From: Desulfarculus sp.
GTDB taxonomy: Bacteria > Desulfobacterota > Desulfarculia > Desulfarculales > Desulfarculaceae
Direction of reading: 5' to 3'
NCBI GenBank assembly: GCA_003605055.1
Contig: QZKP01000008.1
Location: 1-49,922, forward strand
Length of the DNA: 49,922 nucleotides
The notes beneath the pieces are model-generated. The model saw only the letters and a program-made list of their open reading frames with translations. It searched no databases and had not been told where the DNA came from. Made by a program: the position numbers and the translations under genes. Below are positions 1-7,793 of the stretch, piece after piece; position 1 is the first letter of the stretch; each line of letters starts with the position of its first letter.

Positions 1-54
1 ACGTCCAAAACCAAGGCGGTTCCTATAATCGGCTCCATGAAGACCGTCAGTTAG
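1..54 (+). CDS. Possible 3' end of a gene cut by the window edge
   Basis: Frame 1 is open from the first base for 17 codons and ends with TAG at 52-54. A palindrome followed by T-rich sequence comes 12 bases later, as expected at a gene end. The tail is too short to identify, and a 17-codon open frame is common by chance. It could equally be intergenic sequence or the end of a mobile element. Confidence 0.2.
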   Translation, partial: TSKTKAVPIIGSMKTVS

Positions 55-66
55 AGATGTTCTAAA

Positions 67-90
67 TACCCCGCTGCTTGCGGCGGGGTA
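67..90 (+). terminator. Hairpin with T-rich tail (terminator or REP-like palindrome)
   Basis: TACCCCGC at 67-74 pairs perfectly with GCGGGGTA at 83-90 across an 8-base loop, and GTTTATT follows. It can act as an intrinsic terminator for a plus-strand gene entering from the left, and it also lies just beyond the 3' end of the minus-strand PAP2 gene. The perfect symmetry also fits a REP-like or transposon-end palindrome. Only one copy is seen in this window. Confidence 0.5.
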
Positions 91-95
91 GTTTA

Positions 96-749
96 TTAAC
101 CGTCTTCGTGATTTATCTCCTGGCCCTTGTCCACGCCATCTCCCCGCATGATCCGCCAGGCCCACAGGGCGCAGAACAGGCCCACAAAGGCCCCGGCCAG
201 CACGTCGCTGGGAAAGTGCTTGGTGACCACCACCCGGCTCACCCCCACCAGCCCGGCCAGGGTCAGCAGGGGCAGGCGGGCCCGGGGCCAGAGCAAAGAC
301 AGGGCGGTGGCGGCGGAGAAGATGCGCAGGGTGTGGCCCGAGGGGAACGAGTGCTGGTTGTAGTTGTCCGCGAAAAAAGAAAACCCGTATTGGCCCTGCG
401 TAAAGAGCAGCTCCGGGCGAAAACGGCCAAAGCACCACTTGAGGAAGTCGCCGACGATCATGGCCACGGCCACGGCCAGGCAGCAGTACAAAATGCCGCG
501 CACCCGGGGGGAGAGGCCGCGGCCCAGGGCCGCGCCGCCTGCCCAGACAAAGCCCGCGAACAAAAGCACGTTGAACAAATGGTGGTCGGCCAGCAGGCTG
601 AGGGACTTGCCGGCCGCGTACCAGGCGCTGTCTTTCAGGGTGTGGGCCGCCAGGTCCACGGCCCGGTCCGCGAAGAAATATAGTAGGCAGATGGCCGCCG
701 CCGTGGACAGCGCCGCCAGGGCGGTGGTTTTGAGCAGGCCGCGGTCCAT
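96..749 (-). CDS. PAP2-family membrane phosphatase
   Basis: This is a 217-residue membrane protein of the phosphatidic acid phosphatase type 2 superfamily. These enzymes remove phosphate from lipid phosphates such as phosphatidate, phosphatidylglycerophosphate or undecaprenyl diphosphate. All three signature motifs are present: KX6RP (K104-P112), PSGH (136-139) and SRX5HX3D (S171, H178, D182). H139 and H178 are the expected catalytic pair. Hydrophobic segments lie around residues 8-25, 58-75, 86-102, 143-153 and 158-172, with another at the C-terminus. The ATG at 749 follows a good AGGGAGG ribosome site. The exact lipid substrate cannot be read from the sequence. The gene stands alone, divergent from the flavoprotein gene at 942. 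Confidence 0.88.
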   Translation of the reverse strand: MDRGLLKTTALAALSTAAAICLLYFFADRAVDLAAHTLKDSAWYAAGKSLSLLADHHLFNVLLFAGFVWAGGAALGRGLSPRVRGILYCCLAVAVAMIVGDFLKWCFGRFRPELLFTQGQYGFSFFADNYNQHSFPSGHTLRIFSAATALSLLWPRARLPLLTLAGLVGVSRVVVTKHFPSDVLAGAFVGLFCALWAWRIMRGDGVDKGQEINHEDG

Positions 750-853
750 GGGCCCTCCCTAATCCGGCTCCCTCGGAGCCTCGCATTTTGGCCGATGTTA
801 GCCCAGGCTCACCCAACGGGTCAAACGGGCCCTGGCCTCCCGCCGGCCGACCC

Positions 854-882
854 TTGTCAGCCTTCTCCGAGGATAGTATGGT
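854..882 (+). promoter_or_regulatory. Candidate sigma-70 promoter for the CoADR-rhodanese gene
   Basis: TTGTCA at 854-859 and TATGGT at 877-882 are separated by 17 bases, about 60 bases upstream of the TTG start at 942. A short GC-rich inverted repeat follows at about 893-907. This is motif matching only. Confidence 0.4.
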
Positions 883-941
883 CTTTTTAAGCCGCCCGCC
901 GGGCGGGTTCCGGACCTGCCCTCAGCCAAAGGAGCCTCGTC

Positions 942-2681
942 TTGTCCCTGAAGGTCGTCATCATCGGAGCGGTGGCCGCCGGGCCCAAGGCCGCCTGCCG
1001 CATCAAGCGCCTGCTGCCCCAGGCCTCGGTAACCATGCTTGACCGTGACTCGTTCATCTCCTACGGCGGCTGCGGCATACCCTTCTATGTCTCCGGCGAC
1101 GTGGCCGACCTCAAGGGCCTGACCTCCACCAGCTTCCACATGGAGCGCAACCCGGAATTTTTCCGGGGCGCCAAGGGCGTGGAGGTGTTGCCCGGCACCG
1201 AGGCCCTGGCCATTGACCGGGCGGCCAAGATTGTGCGCGTTCGGGACCTGGCCAGCGGGGCCGAGCAAGAGCTGCCTTATGACAAGCTGGTCATGGCCAC
1301 GGGCAGCACGCCCTTTGTGCCGCCCCTGCCCGGCGTGGAGCTGGCCAACGTTACGCCCGTGGCCGACCTGCACCAGGCCCAGGCCGTCAAGAACGCGGTG
1401 AGCCAGGGGCGGGTCACTAGCGCGGCCGTCATCGGCGCCGGCGCCACGGGCCTGGAGATGGCCGAGGCCCTGGCCGACCTGTGGGGGGTGGAGGTGCACG
1501 TCTTCGAGATGGCCCCGCAGATCCTGCCCGGCCTGGCCGACCCGGACATGGCCCGCATGCTGGAGTGCCACCTCAAGGCTCAGGAGGGGGTGCGCCTGCA
1601 CCTGGGGGCCAAGGTGGAGGCCATCATTGGCGACGAGGCAGGCCGGGTGCGAGGCCTCAGGGCCGACGGCCGGGAGTACGCGGTGGAGCAGGTGATCCTG
1701 GCCACGGGCGTGCGGCCCAACGTGGAGCTGGCCGCGGCCGCGGGCCTGGCCCTGGCCGTGGGCGGCGGCATCCAGGTGAACGAGCATTTGCAGACCAGCG
1801 ACCCGGACATATTCGCCGGCGGCGACTGCGTGAGCCTGACCCACCTGGTCAGCGGCCAGCCCCTGTACATGCCCTCGGGCTCCCTGGCCAACCGCCAGGG
1901 CCGGGTGATCGGCACTAACGTCTGCGGCGGCCAAGCCCGCTTTCCGGGGGCGGTGGGCAGCTTCTGCATCAAGCTCTTCGGCCTGACCCTGGCCCGCATT
2001 GGCCTGAACCAGGCCCAGGCCGAGAAGCTGGGCACGCGCTGCGTGGCGCCCCTGGTGGTGCAGGCGGACCGGGCCCACTTCCACCCGGACAACAAGCTGA
2101 TGTATGTCAAGCTGGTGGTGGAGGAAGGCAGCCGCCGGGTGCTGGGGCTCAGCGCCCTGGGCGAGAACGGCGATGCGGTGGTGGGCCGGGTGAACGCCAT
2201 GGCCGGACTCTTGGCCCGGGGCGCGCTCTTGGAGGAGGTGAGCAACCTGGAGCTGGCCTACAGCCCGCCCCTGGGCGCGGCCGTGGACGTGCTCAACGCC
2301 GCGGCCAACACCTGCGAGAACATGCTGGCCCACAAGCTCCGGCCCATGGGCCCCGAGGAGTTCTCCCGCCGCCTGGCCGATGGGCTGGGCGGGGGCACCG
2401 TGTTCCTGGACATGCGGGCCATAGACAATGCCCGGCCCTATCTGGAGTGCCTGGCCCCGCAGTGGTGCCACCTGCCCCAGGAGATGCTCCGTGAGCGGCT
2501 GGACGAGGTGCCCCGGGACCGGGACGTGGTACTGGTGTGCAACTCCGGGGTGCGCTCCTACGAGGCCCAGGTGCTGCTGGACGCGGCCGGCATCAAGAAC
2601 ACCTTTAACCTGGCCGGCGGCGTGGCCGCGGTCAAGAAGTGGGGAGAGCCCATTCTGCCGGCGCGGGAAGAGGAAGAGTAG
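942..2681 (+). CDS. CoA-disulfide reductase / NADH-dependent persulfide reductase with rhodanese domain
   Basis: This 579-residue flavoprotein has a pyridine nucleotide-disulfide oxidoreductase core and a C-terminal rhodanese domain. The N-terminal FAD-binding turn is GAVAAG (residues 9-14). The single redox cysteine typical of CoA-disulfide reductases is C44 in SYGGCGIPF. A second Rossmann motif for NAD(P)H (VIGAGATGLEMAEAL) lies near residue 165. A dimerisation domain follows, and the rhodanese domain covers about residues 465-579 with active-site loop CNSGVRS (C533). Fused CoADR-RHD proteins of this size reduce CoA disulfide, CoA persulfide or polysulfide, so a role in sulfur or redox metabolism is likely. 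The TTG start is chosen because AAAGGAG lies 8 bases upstream and the sequence begins directly with the FAD fold. Confidence 0.88.
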   Translation: MSLKVVIIGAVAAGPKAACRIKRLLPQASVTMLDRDSFISYGGCGIPFYVSGDVADLKGLTSTSFHMERNPEFFRGAKGVEVLPGTEALAIDRAAKIVRVRDLASGAEQELPYDKLVMATGSTPFVPPLPGVELANVTPVADLHQAQAVKNAVSQGRVTSAAVIGAGATGLEMAEALADLWGVEVHVFEMAPQILPGLADPDMARMLECHLKAQEGVRLHLGAKVEAIIGDEAGRVRGLRADGREYAVEQVILATGVRPNVELAAAAGLALAVGGGIQVNEHLQTSDPDIFAGGDCVSLTHLVSGQPLYMPSGSLANRQGRVIGTNVCGGQARFPGAVGSFCIKLFGLTLARIGLNQAQAEKLGTRCVAPLVVQADRAHFHPDNKLMYVKLVVEEGSRRVLGLSALGENGDAVVGRVNAMAGLLARGALLEEVSNLELAYSPPLGAAVDVLNAAANTCENMLAHKLRPMGPEEFSRRLADGLGGGTVFLDMRAIDNARPYLECLAPQWCHLPQEMLRERLDEVPRDRDVVLVCNSGVRSYEAQVLLDAAGIKNTFNLAGGVAAVKKWGEPILPAREEEE

Positions 2682-2828
2682 GGCGGGATTAAGCAGGCCA
2701 ATTTGCAGCAGAGGCTTGAGCTAAACTGGGAGCACACCAAAGGCGGAAACAACCTGACGGCCAGTGACCTGTAAGCAGCCGGAGGCGGCTGCTGGAACAT
2801 AGCCAATGATCTGAGAAAGGGGGCAGTC

Positions 2829-3284
2829 ATGGCTTTTTACGGGTTGTTTAATGCCAGGGTGTCAAGACCGGCGGGGGCCGCGATCAAGTTCGAGACGCGG
2901 GCTGCGGCGCCTGCTGCGCTGGGCGCACCAGCGCCCCCTCCGCCCCCGCCGCCGGCCGCGGCCAGCGTCGGCTCGTTCATCACCCCGCAGTCCTTGTTGA
3001 CCTTTCCCGGCGCGGTGTTGGCGGTGAAGATAGTCTGGTACGTTATTACCGCCCTATGGCCGGCGGGCAAAGGGTTTCTGTGGATTCCGGCGGCGCTGGC
3101 CTTTCTGCTGGGCGCGGCCATTGCGCTATATTCGATCACGGACCCGGAGCTGCGCTACGCCCCTCGGGACAGGCGCTTGGCCTATGTGGTGGGATTTTTA
3201 AACTCCTGCTTCCTGGCCGCCACGGTGCTGGGCTTTAATGCCACTGAGGCGGCGATGACGGGCGCCACCGGGGCCGGGGGCTAA
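2829..3284 (+). CDS. Small membrane protein with a Pro/Ala-rich N-terminal linker, unknown function
   Basis: This 151-residue protein matches no family I recognise. The first 40 residues are soluble. They are followed by a low-complexity Ala/Pro stretch including seven consecutive prolines (about residues 37-46). Three hydrophobic segments then appear at about 55-77, 80-99 and 119-138, with a short charged loop between the last two (about 103-117). ATG at 2829 is preceded by GAAAGGGGG at suitable spacing. The proline run comes from a CCG/CCC-rich tract, so length variation between strains is plausible. It lies 147 bases after the CoADR gene on the same strand. The open frame, start and membrane pattern support a real gene. 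Confidence 0.6.
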   Translation: MAFYGLFNARVSRPAGAAIKFETRAAAPAALGAPAPPPPPPPAAASVGSFITPQSLLTFPGAVLAVKIVWYVITALWPAGKGFLWIPAALAFLLGAAIALYSITDPELRYAPRDRRLAYVVGFLNSCFLAATVLGFNATEAAMTGATGAGG

Positions 3285-3413
3285 TAAAGGGCTGTTGGCC
3301 CCGCGGCCTGGACCCTGGCCGCGATCCCAGGTATCTTGGTGGAAGGTTGTAGAAGGACCTGGAGCTGAGCCATATCGCGCCGGGAACAGGGACTATCATG
3401 ACGGGATGGACAC

Positions 3414-3593
3414 GTGGCTGAGCAGGACAGACAGGGGGAGCAGGGTACACAACCCGCGCGCGGCTCGGTGAAGTTCGAGGTGCACGGCACCGAGGTCCTG
3501 GAAAAGCAGGTCAAGCAAAGCGGCAACTCCGGCCGCATCTACCTGCCGCCCAACTGGGTGGGTAAGCGGGTGAAGATCATTCGCCTGGATTAG
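3414..3593 (+). CDS. Small DUF2080-type (transposon-associated) protein
   Basis: A GTG-started frame of 59 codons ends with TAG at 3591-3593. Its C-terminal 40 residues resemble the DUF2080 family: a strand with FEVHGTEVLEKQVK, then SGNSGRIYLPPNWVGKRVKI. The GNSGR-[IV]Y-[LV]P-x-x-W-[IV]GK core is the hallmark of that family and recalls AbrB/MazE-like swapped-hairpin DNA-binding proteins. DUF2080 proteins are best known from archaea, often next to transposase genes, and their function is not established. No transposase is visible nearby. The gene ends 9 bases before the lpd start and may be co-transcribed with it. The first 18 residues are polar and not conserved-looking, so the true start could be an internal GTG. 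Confidence 0.7.
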   Translation: MAEQDRQGEQGTQPARGSVKFEVHGTEVLEKQVKQSGNSGRIYLPPNWVGKRVKIIRLD

Positions 3594-3602
3594 GAGCGGC
3601 GG

Positions 3603-5054
3603 GTGTCCCTCAAGCTGGTGGTCATAGGCGCCGGGCCCGGGGGCTACCTGGCCGCCATCCGCGCGGCCCAACTGGGGGCCCGGGTCACGCTGGTGGAGCA
3701 GGCGCGGGTGGGCGGCACCTGCCTGCACTGGGGCTGCATCCCCACCAAGACCCTCAAGGCCACGGCCCAGGCCCTGGAGGAAGCCCGGCGCCTGCACGAG
3801 TTCGGCATAACCTCCGCGGGCCAGTTCCAGGCAGACCTGGCGGCCATCAACGCCCGCAAGCAACAGGTCATTGACGTGCAGACCCAGGGCATCGAAAAGC
3901 TCTTGCAGGCCTGGGGCGTGGAGCTGCTGCGGGGCCGGGCCCGCCTGTTGGGGCCGCGCCGGGTGGAGGTGGAGCTGACCCGCGGCGGCGGCGCGTGCCT
4001 GGAGGCCGAGCGCCTGATCCTGGCCAGCGGCTCACGGCCGGCGGACCTACCCGGCCTGGCCCGCGACGGCGTGACGGTGTTCAACTCCGACGACGCCCTG
4101 GCGCTCAAGGACATCCCGGGCCGCCTGCTCATAGTGGGCGGGGGGGTGGTGGGCTGCGAGTTCGCCTTCATCTACCGCGCCCTGGGCAGCCAGGTGACGC
4201 TGGTGGAGGCCCTGGAGCGGCTGCTGCCCATGCCCTCCCTGGACGCCGAGGCCTCCCGGCTGCTGCAGAGGGAGATGAAAAAACGCGGGATCAGGGTGCA
4301 CCTTGGCCGGGTGGTGGGTGAGCTGCGGCGCGGGCCGGACGGTCTGGAGGCCAGGCTGGAGCCCGGTCCCCTGCTGCCGCAGCCCGCTGGAGCCAAGACC
4401 CCGCCGCCGGTCACGGTGCCGGCGGACAAGGTGCTGGTCTCGGTGGGCCGGGCGCTGGGCAGCGAGGATATGGGCCTGGCCGAGGCCGGCCTGCGCCTGG
4501 AGCGCGGGGCGGTGCAGGTGGACCAGCGCCTGGCGGCCGGACCCGAGGGCGTATACGCGGTGGGCGATGTGCTGGGGCCGGGCCGGCCCATGCTGGCCCA
4601 CATGGCCGGGGCCGAGGCCCGGGTGGCCGCGGCCAACGCCCTGGGCGCGGAGCTGGCCGTGGACTACCGGGTGGTGCCTGCCGTGGCCTTCACCACCCCC
4701 GAGGTGGCCTGGGTGGGCTTGAGCCCGGAGCAGGCCGCGGCCCAGGGCCTGGAGGCGGCCGCGCACGTGTTCCAGATGCGGAGCCTGGGCAAGGCCCAGG
4801 CCATGAATGAGCTGGCCGGACAGTGCAAGCTGCTCAGCGAAAAGGGCTCGGGCCGGCTGCTGGGCGCGGCCCTGGTGGGCGCCCGGGCCAGCGAGATGAT
4901 CCACGAATGCGCCCTGGCCCTGAAGCTGGGGGCCACGGTGGCGGACCTGGCCCACACCATCCACGCCCATCCCACCCTGAGCGAGGCCATCGCCGAGACC
5001 GCAGAGCTGGCCCTGGGCCAGTGCCTGCACGCGCCCCCGCTGAAAAAGGGCTGA
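3603..5054 (+). CDS. lpdA: Dihydrolipoamide dehydrogenase
   Basis: This 483-residue E3-type flavoenzyme reoxidises dihydrolipoyl groups of 2-oxoacid dehydrogenase or glycine cleavage complexes with NAD+. Visible features are the FAD motif GAGPGG (9-14), the redox disulfide in GGTCLHWGCIPTK (C40 and C45), a second nucleotide-binding motif IVGGGVVGCEFA near residue 180, an FAD-contact segment YAVGDVLG near residue 320, and the C-terminal HPTLSE dyad (H456, E461). Length is normal for the family. The GTG start at 3603 follows TAGGAGCGG. No lipoyl-carrying partner genes lie next to it here, so the complex it serves is not shown. It may share a transcript with the small gene just upstream. Confidence 0.93.
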   Translation: MSLKLVVIGAGPGGYLAAIRAAQLGARVTLVEQARVGGTCLHWGCIPTKTLKATAQALEEARRLHEFGITSAGQFQADLAAINARKQQVIDVQTQGIEKLLQAWGVELLRGRARLLGPRRVEVELTRGGGACLEAERLILASGSRPADLPGLARDGVTVFNSDDALALKDIPGRLLIVGGGVVGCEFAFIYRALGSQVTLVEALERLLPMPSLDAEASRLLQREMKKRGIRVHLGRVVGELRRGPDGLEARLEPGPLLPQPAGAKTPPPVTVPADKVLVSVGRALGSEDMGLAEAGLRLERGAVQVDQRLAAGPEGVYAVGDVLGPGRPMLAHMAGAEARVAAANALGAELAVDYRVVPAVAFTTPEVAWVGLSPEQAAAQGLEAAAHVFQMRSLGKAQAMNELAGQCKLLSEKGSGRLLGAALVGARASEMIHECALALKLGATVADLAHTIHAHPTLSEAIAETAELALGQCLHAPPLKKG

Positions 5055-5083
5055 GCCCGGCTGCCGCGCCCGCGGCGCCAGAC

Positions 5084-5115
5084 GCAAGGGGCCGCCCGCC
5101 CGGGCAGCCCCTTGC
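5084..5115. terminator. Bidirectional terminator between convergent genes
   Basis: GCAAGGGGC (5084-5092) pairs with GCCCCTTGC (5107-5115), and the inner GC-rich bases extend the stem. TTTGTCTT follows on the plus strand. It sits between the end of lpdA and the end of the minus-strand gene at 5137, so it probably serves mainly the plus-strand gene. Confidence 0.65.
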
Positions 5116-5136
5116 TTTGTCTTGCGCGGCCTGGAT

Positions 5137-5646
5137 TTAGGGCTGCACGCCGGCCATGCGCTCCAGGCGCTGCAAGCGCAGCTCCACGGATTTGAGGCTG
5201 AACTCGATGTCTTCCAGGCGCTTGAGCACCTTGTTCAGGCGAAGGGCCACCTCCGGCGGCAACTGAGCCGCGGCGGGGCCGGCCGGGCCGCTGGCCGAGG
5301 AAACGGATGGGCCCGCACTCGCGGCGGCCGGGGCCTGGGCCGCGACCAAGGCCTTCTTGGTCTGGCGCACGTTTACTATGTCGCCCCGCTGGAGATTGAC
5401 CATCTCCTTGTCGCCCTTGACCAGCACGCTCTGGAAGGGAAGCCAATCGTAGACCATCTGCTGGTCCTCGGGGTTGGGCACTCGATACTCCGAGCCGTCG
5501 GTGAGGACAATCAGCGTGCCGTTTTCCTTGACGTTTTGGATCAGCGCCTTTTTGGCGGCCGGCGCGGCCATTGCCGGTCCCGCAGCCAGGGCCGCTATCA
5601 GGCCCAGGGCCAAGAGGGCGGTTAGAATGCTCTTATAAGCGGGCAT
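5137..5646 (-). CDS. Secreted protein with a C-terminal helical segment, unknown function
   Basis: This 169-residue protein begins with a clear Sec signal peptide: Lys at position 5, a hydrophobic core at about 8-22, and an AMA-AP-like cleavage region near residue 28. The mature part has a compact segment (about 35-95) with alternating hydrophobic residues (TLIVLTDGSEYRV; MVNLQRGDIVNV) that looks like a small beta domain. An Ala/Ser/Pro linker follows (about 100-125). The C-terminal helix (about 128-165) has heptad-like leucines and is probably a coiled coil. The ATG at 5646 is preceded by AAGGAG. No family is recognised with confidence; a periplasmic structural or scaffold protein is possible. 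Confidence 0.65.
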   Translation of the reverse strand: MPAYKSILTALLALGLIAALAAGPAMAAPAAKKALIQNVKENGTLIVLTDGSEYRVPNPEDQQMVYDWLPFQSVLVKGDKEMVNLQRGDIVNVRQTKKALVAAQAPAAASAGPSVSSASGPAGPAAAQLPPEVALRLNKVLKRLEDIEFSLKSVELRLQRLERMAGVQP

Positions 5647-5833
5647 GAATCCTGGTCTCCTTGTCTGGCGGATATATTAACCTAGGGTACATTGAACACC
5701 ATCAAGGAACCGCTGTCGAATGACAAATTGATGGCAAAACATGCCAACAAGGGCCTGGTTGACACCCCTGGGGCCCTGTGGTAACCAGCGAGGCTGATGA
5801 TCTTACTGGGCCAGGGGACGCAGAGGGAAGGCC

Positions 5834-7783
5834 ATGAAAGTTCGTTTTGAGCCCTTTGGGGTGGAGATAGAGGCCGAGCCGGGCAGCAAACTCCTGGACG
5901 CGGCCCTGGACGCGGGCGTGCACATCAACGCCTCCTGCGGCGGCCAGGGCGTGTGCGGCAAGTGCCGGGTGACGGTGGAGGAGGGCGGCCTGGAGGGCGG
6001 CCTGTCGGACAAGCTCGACCCGGCCGACTTCGCCAAGGGCGTGCGCCTGGCCTGCCAGTCGGTGCTGCGCGAGGACGTGGTGGTGCGGGTGCCGGTGGAG
6101 AGCGCCCTGGACAAGGCCGGGCTCAAGGCCCTGGCCGCGGGTTCGGCCCGGACCGCCAAGCTCATCGGCGCCGCAGAGCTCAAGGCCCAGGGCCGCTTCG
6201 ATCCGGCCCTGGTCAAGGTGACCGTGCGGGCCACCCCGCCCTCCCTGGCTGACAACCGCAATGACGTGGCCCGTCTCTTGGCCGCCCTCAAGGAGGCGGG
6301 CGAGAGCCGCTTCGTATTCGACTTCGAGGCCATCCGCGACCTGCCCGAGGCCTGGCGTCAGGGCGACTGGCAGGTGACCACCACCATCATGCGCCCCGTG
6401 GACCGGGCCACCGGCCGCAACCACGTGATCCGGGTGGAGCCCGGCGACACCAGCGGCCGCAACTTGGCGGTGGCCATTGACCTGGGCACCACCACGGTCT
6501 GGGCCGAGATGATAGACCTGCGCAGCGGCGAAATATTGGGCACCGAGGCCGATTTCAATGCACAGATCGGCTACGGCGAAGACGTGATCAGCCGCATCAT
6601 GTACGCGGGCAAGCCCGGCGGCCTCAAGCGACTGCAGGAGTCGGCGGCCGGCTCCATCAACGAGGTGCTCAAGGCCCTGGCCCGGCGGACCAAGGTGGAT
6701 CTGTCGGAGATCAGCCTGGCCACCATGGCCGGCAACACCACCATGGCCCAGCTATTCCTGGGCGTGGAGCCCAAGTACATCCGCCTGGAGCCCTACGTGC
6801 CCAGCGCGGCCTACTATCCGCCGGTCAAGGCCAGCCGCTTCGGTCTGGCCCTGCCGGACCACGTATCGCTGCTGCTTTTCCCCTCGGTGGCCTCCTACGT
6901 GGGCGGCGACGTGGTGGCCGGGGTGATGGGCGTGGGCATGCACACCGACGAGCGCCTGACCCTGTTCATAGACATGGGCACCAACGGCGAGGTGGTGGTG
7001 GGCAACAAGGACTGGATGGCCTGCGCCGCGGCCAGCGCCGGCCCGGCCTTTGAGGGCGGGGGCATCAAGTTCGGCATGCGGGCCACCCAGGGGGCCATCG
7101 AGAACTTCTCGGTGGACCCCTTCAGCGGCGAGCCGGCCATCATCACCGTGGGCCGCACCAAGCCCAAGGGCATCTGCGGCTCCGGGCTCATCGCCCTGGT
7201 GGCATCGCTGCTCATGGCCGGGCTCATAGACCAGCGGGGCAAGTTCCGGGTGGAGCATCCCAGCGACCGCCTGCGGGTGGGCGAGGACGGGCCGGAGTAC
7301 GTGCTGGCCTGGGCCGAGGACACGGCCATCGGCCGGGACATCACCCTCACCGAGGCCGACGTGGACAACCTTATCCGGGCCAAGGGCGCCATGTACGCGG
7401 CCTACATGACCCTCCTGGAGGGCGTGGGCCTGACCATTCACGATCTGGAGCGGGTCATCCTGGCCGGCGGCTTCGGCCAGTCCATCAACCTGGAGCGGGC
7501 CATCTTGATCGGCCTGCTGCCCGAGCTGCCCCTGGAGCGCTTCATCTTCGTGGGCAACGGGTCCCTGCTGGGGGCCCGCCTGGCGGCCATGAGCAACCCC
7601 CTGCGGCGCGAGGTGGGCGACATTGTGGACAAGATGACCAACTTCGAGCTGTCCGTGGCCCCGGGCTACATGTCCAACTACACCAGCGCCACCTTCCTGC
7701 CCCACACCGAGGCCAAGACCTTGTTCCCCGAGACCTACCAGCGCCTGGAGGAGGCCCGCGCCGCCCTCAAGGCCGCCCCCTGA
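5834..7783 (+). CDS. RamA-like corrinoid protein reductive activase (2Fe-2S plus ASKHA domains)
   Basis: This 649-residue protein joins an N-terminal plant-type [2Fe-2S] ferredoxin domain (C35, C41, C44, C74) to a large actin-like ATPase (ASKHA/DUF4445) domain. Nucleotide-binding signatures include AIDLGTTT (about 213), FIDMGTNGE (about 377), GICGSG (about 446) and LAGGFG (about 542). This architecture belongs to ATP-dependent activators that reduce Co(II) corrinoid to Co(I) in methyltransferases, such as RamA and the activators of O-demethylases and the acetyl-CoA pathway corrinoid protein. ATG at 5834 follows AGAGGGAAGG. No corrinoid protein or methyltransferase gene lies in the window, so its partner must be encoded elsewhere. 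A role in methyl transfer is inferred from the family. Confidence 0.85.
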   Translation: MKVRFEPFGVEIEAEPGSKLLDAALDAGVHINASCGGQGVCGKCRVTVEEGGLEGGLSDKLDPADFAKGVRLACQSVLREDVVVRVPVESALDKAGLKALAAGSARTAKLIGAAELKAQGRFDPALVKVTVRATPPSLADNRNDVARLLAALKEAGESRFVFDFEAIRDLPEAWRQGDWQVTTTIMRPVDRATGRNHVIRVEPGDTSGRNLAVAIDLGTTTVWAEMIDLRSGEILGTEADFNAQIGYGEDVISRIMYAGKPGGLKRLQESAAGSINEVLKALARRTKVDLSEISLATMAGNTTMAQLFLGVEPKYIRLEPYVPSAAYYPPVKASRFGLALPDHVSLLLFPSVASYVGGDVVAGVMGVGMHTDERLTLFIDMGTNGEVVVGNKDWMACAAASAGPAFEGGGIKFGMRATQGAIENFSVDPFSGEPAIITVGRTKPKGICGSGLIALVASLLMAGLIDQRGKFRVEHPSDRLRVGEDGPEYVLAWAEDTAIGRDITLTEADVDNLIRAKGAMYAAYMTLLEGVGLTIHDLERVILAGGFGQSINLERAILIGLLPELPLERFIFVGNGSLLGARLAAMSNPLRREVGDIVDKMTNFELSVAPGYMSNYTSATFLPHTEAKTLFPETYQRLEEARAALKAAP

Positions 7784-7793
7784 GGCCAGGGCC

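Noticed and set aside
798..2471. Long minus-strand open frame antisense to the CoADR gene
   Set aside because: GC-rich third positions keep antisense frames open. The plus-strand protein has full FAD and rhodanese motifs; the antisense one is repetitive His/Gly/Gln-rich.
2682..2768. Open frame continuing after the CoADR stop codon to TAA
   Set aside because: There is no readthrough context, start codon or similarity; a chance frame is more likely.
3302..3323. Inverted repeat CGCGGCC/GGCCGCG after the membrane protein gene
   Set aside because: No T-run follows and the stem is short, so it is not called a terminator.
5759..5787. Perfect TTGACA upstream of the RamA-like gene
   Set aside because: The sequence 17 bases downstream, TAACCA, is a poor -10 box, so promoter status is unsupported.
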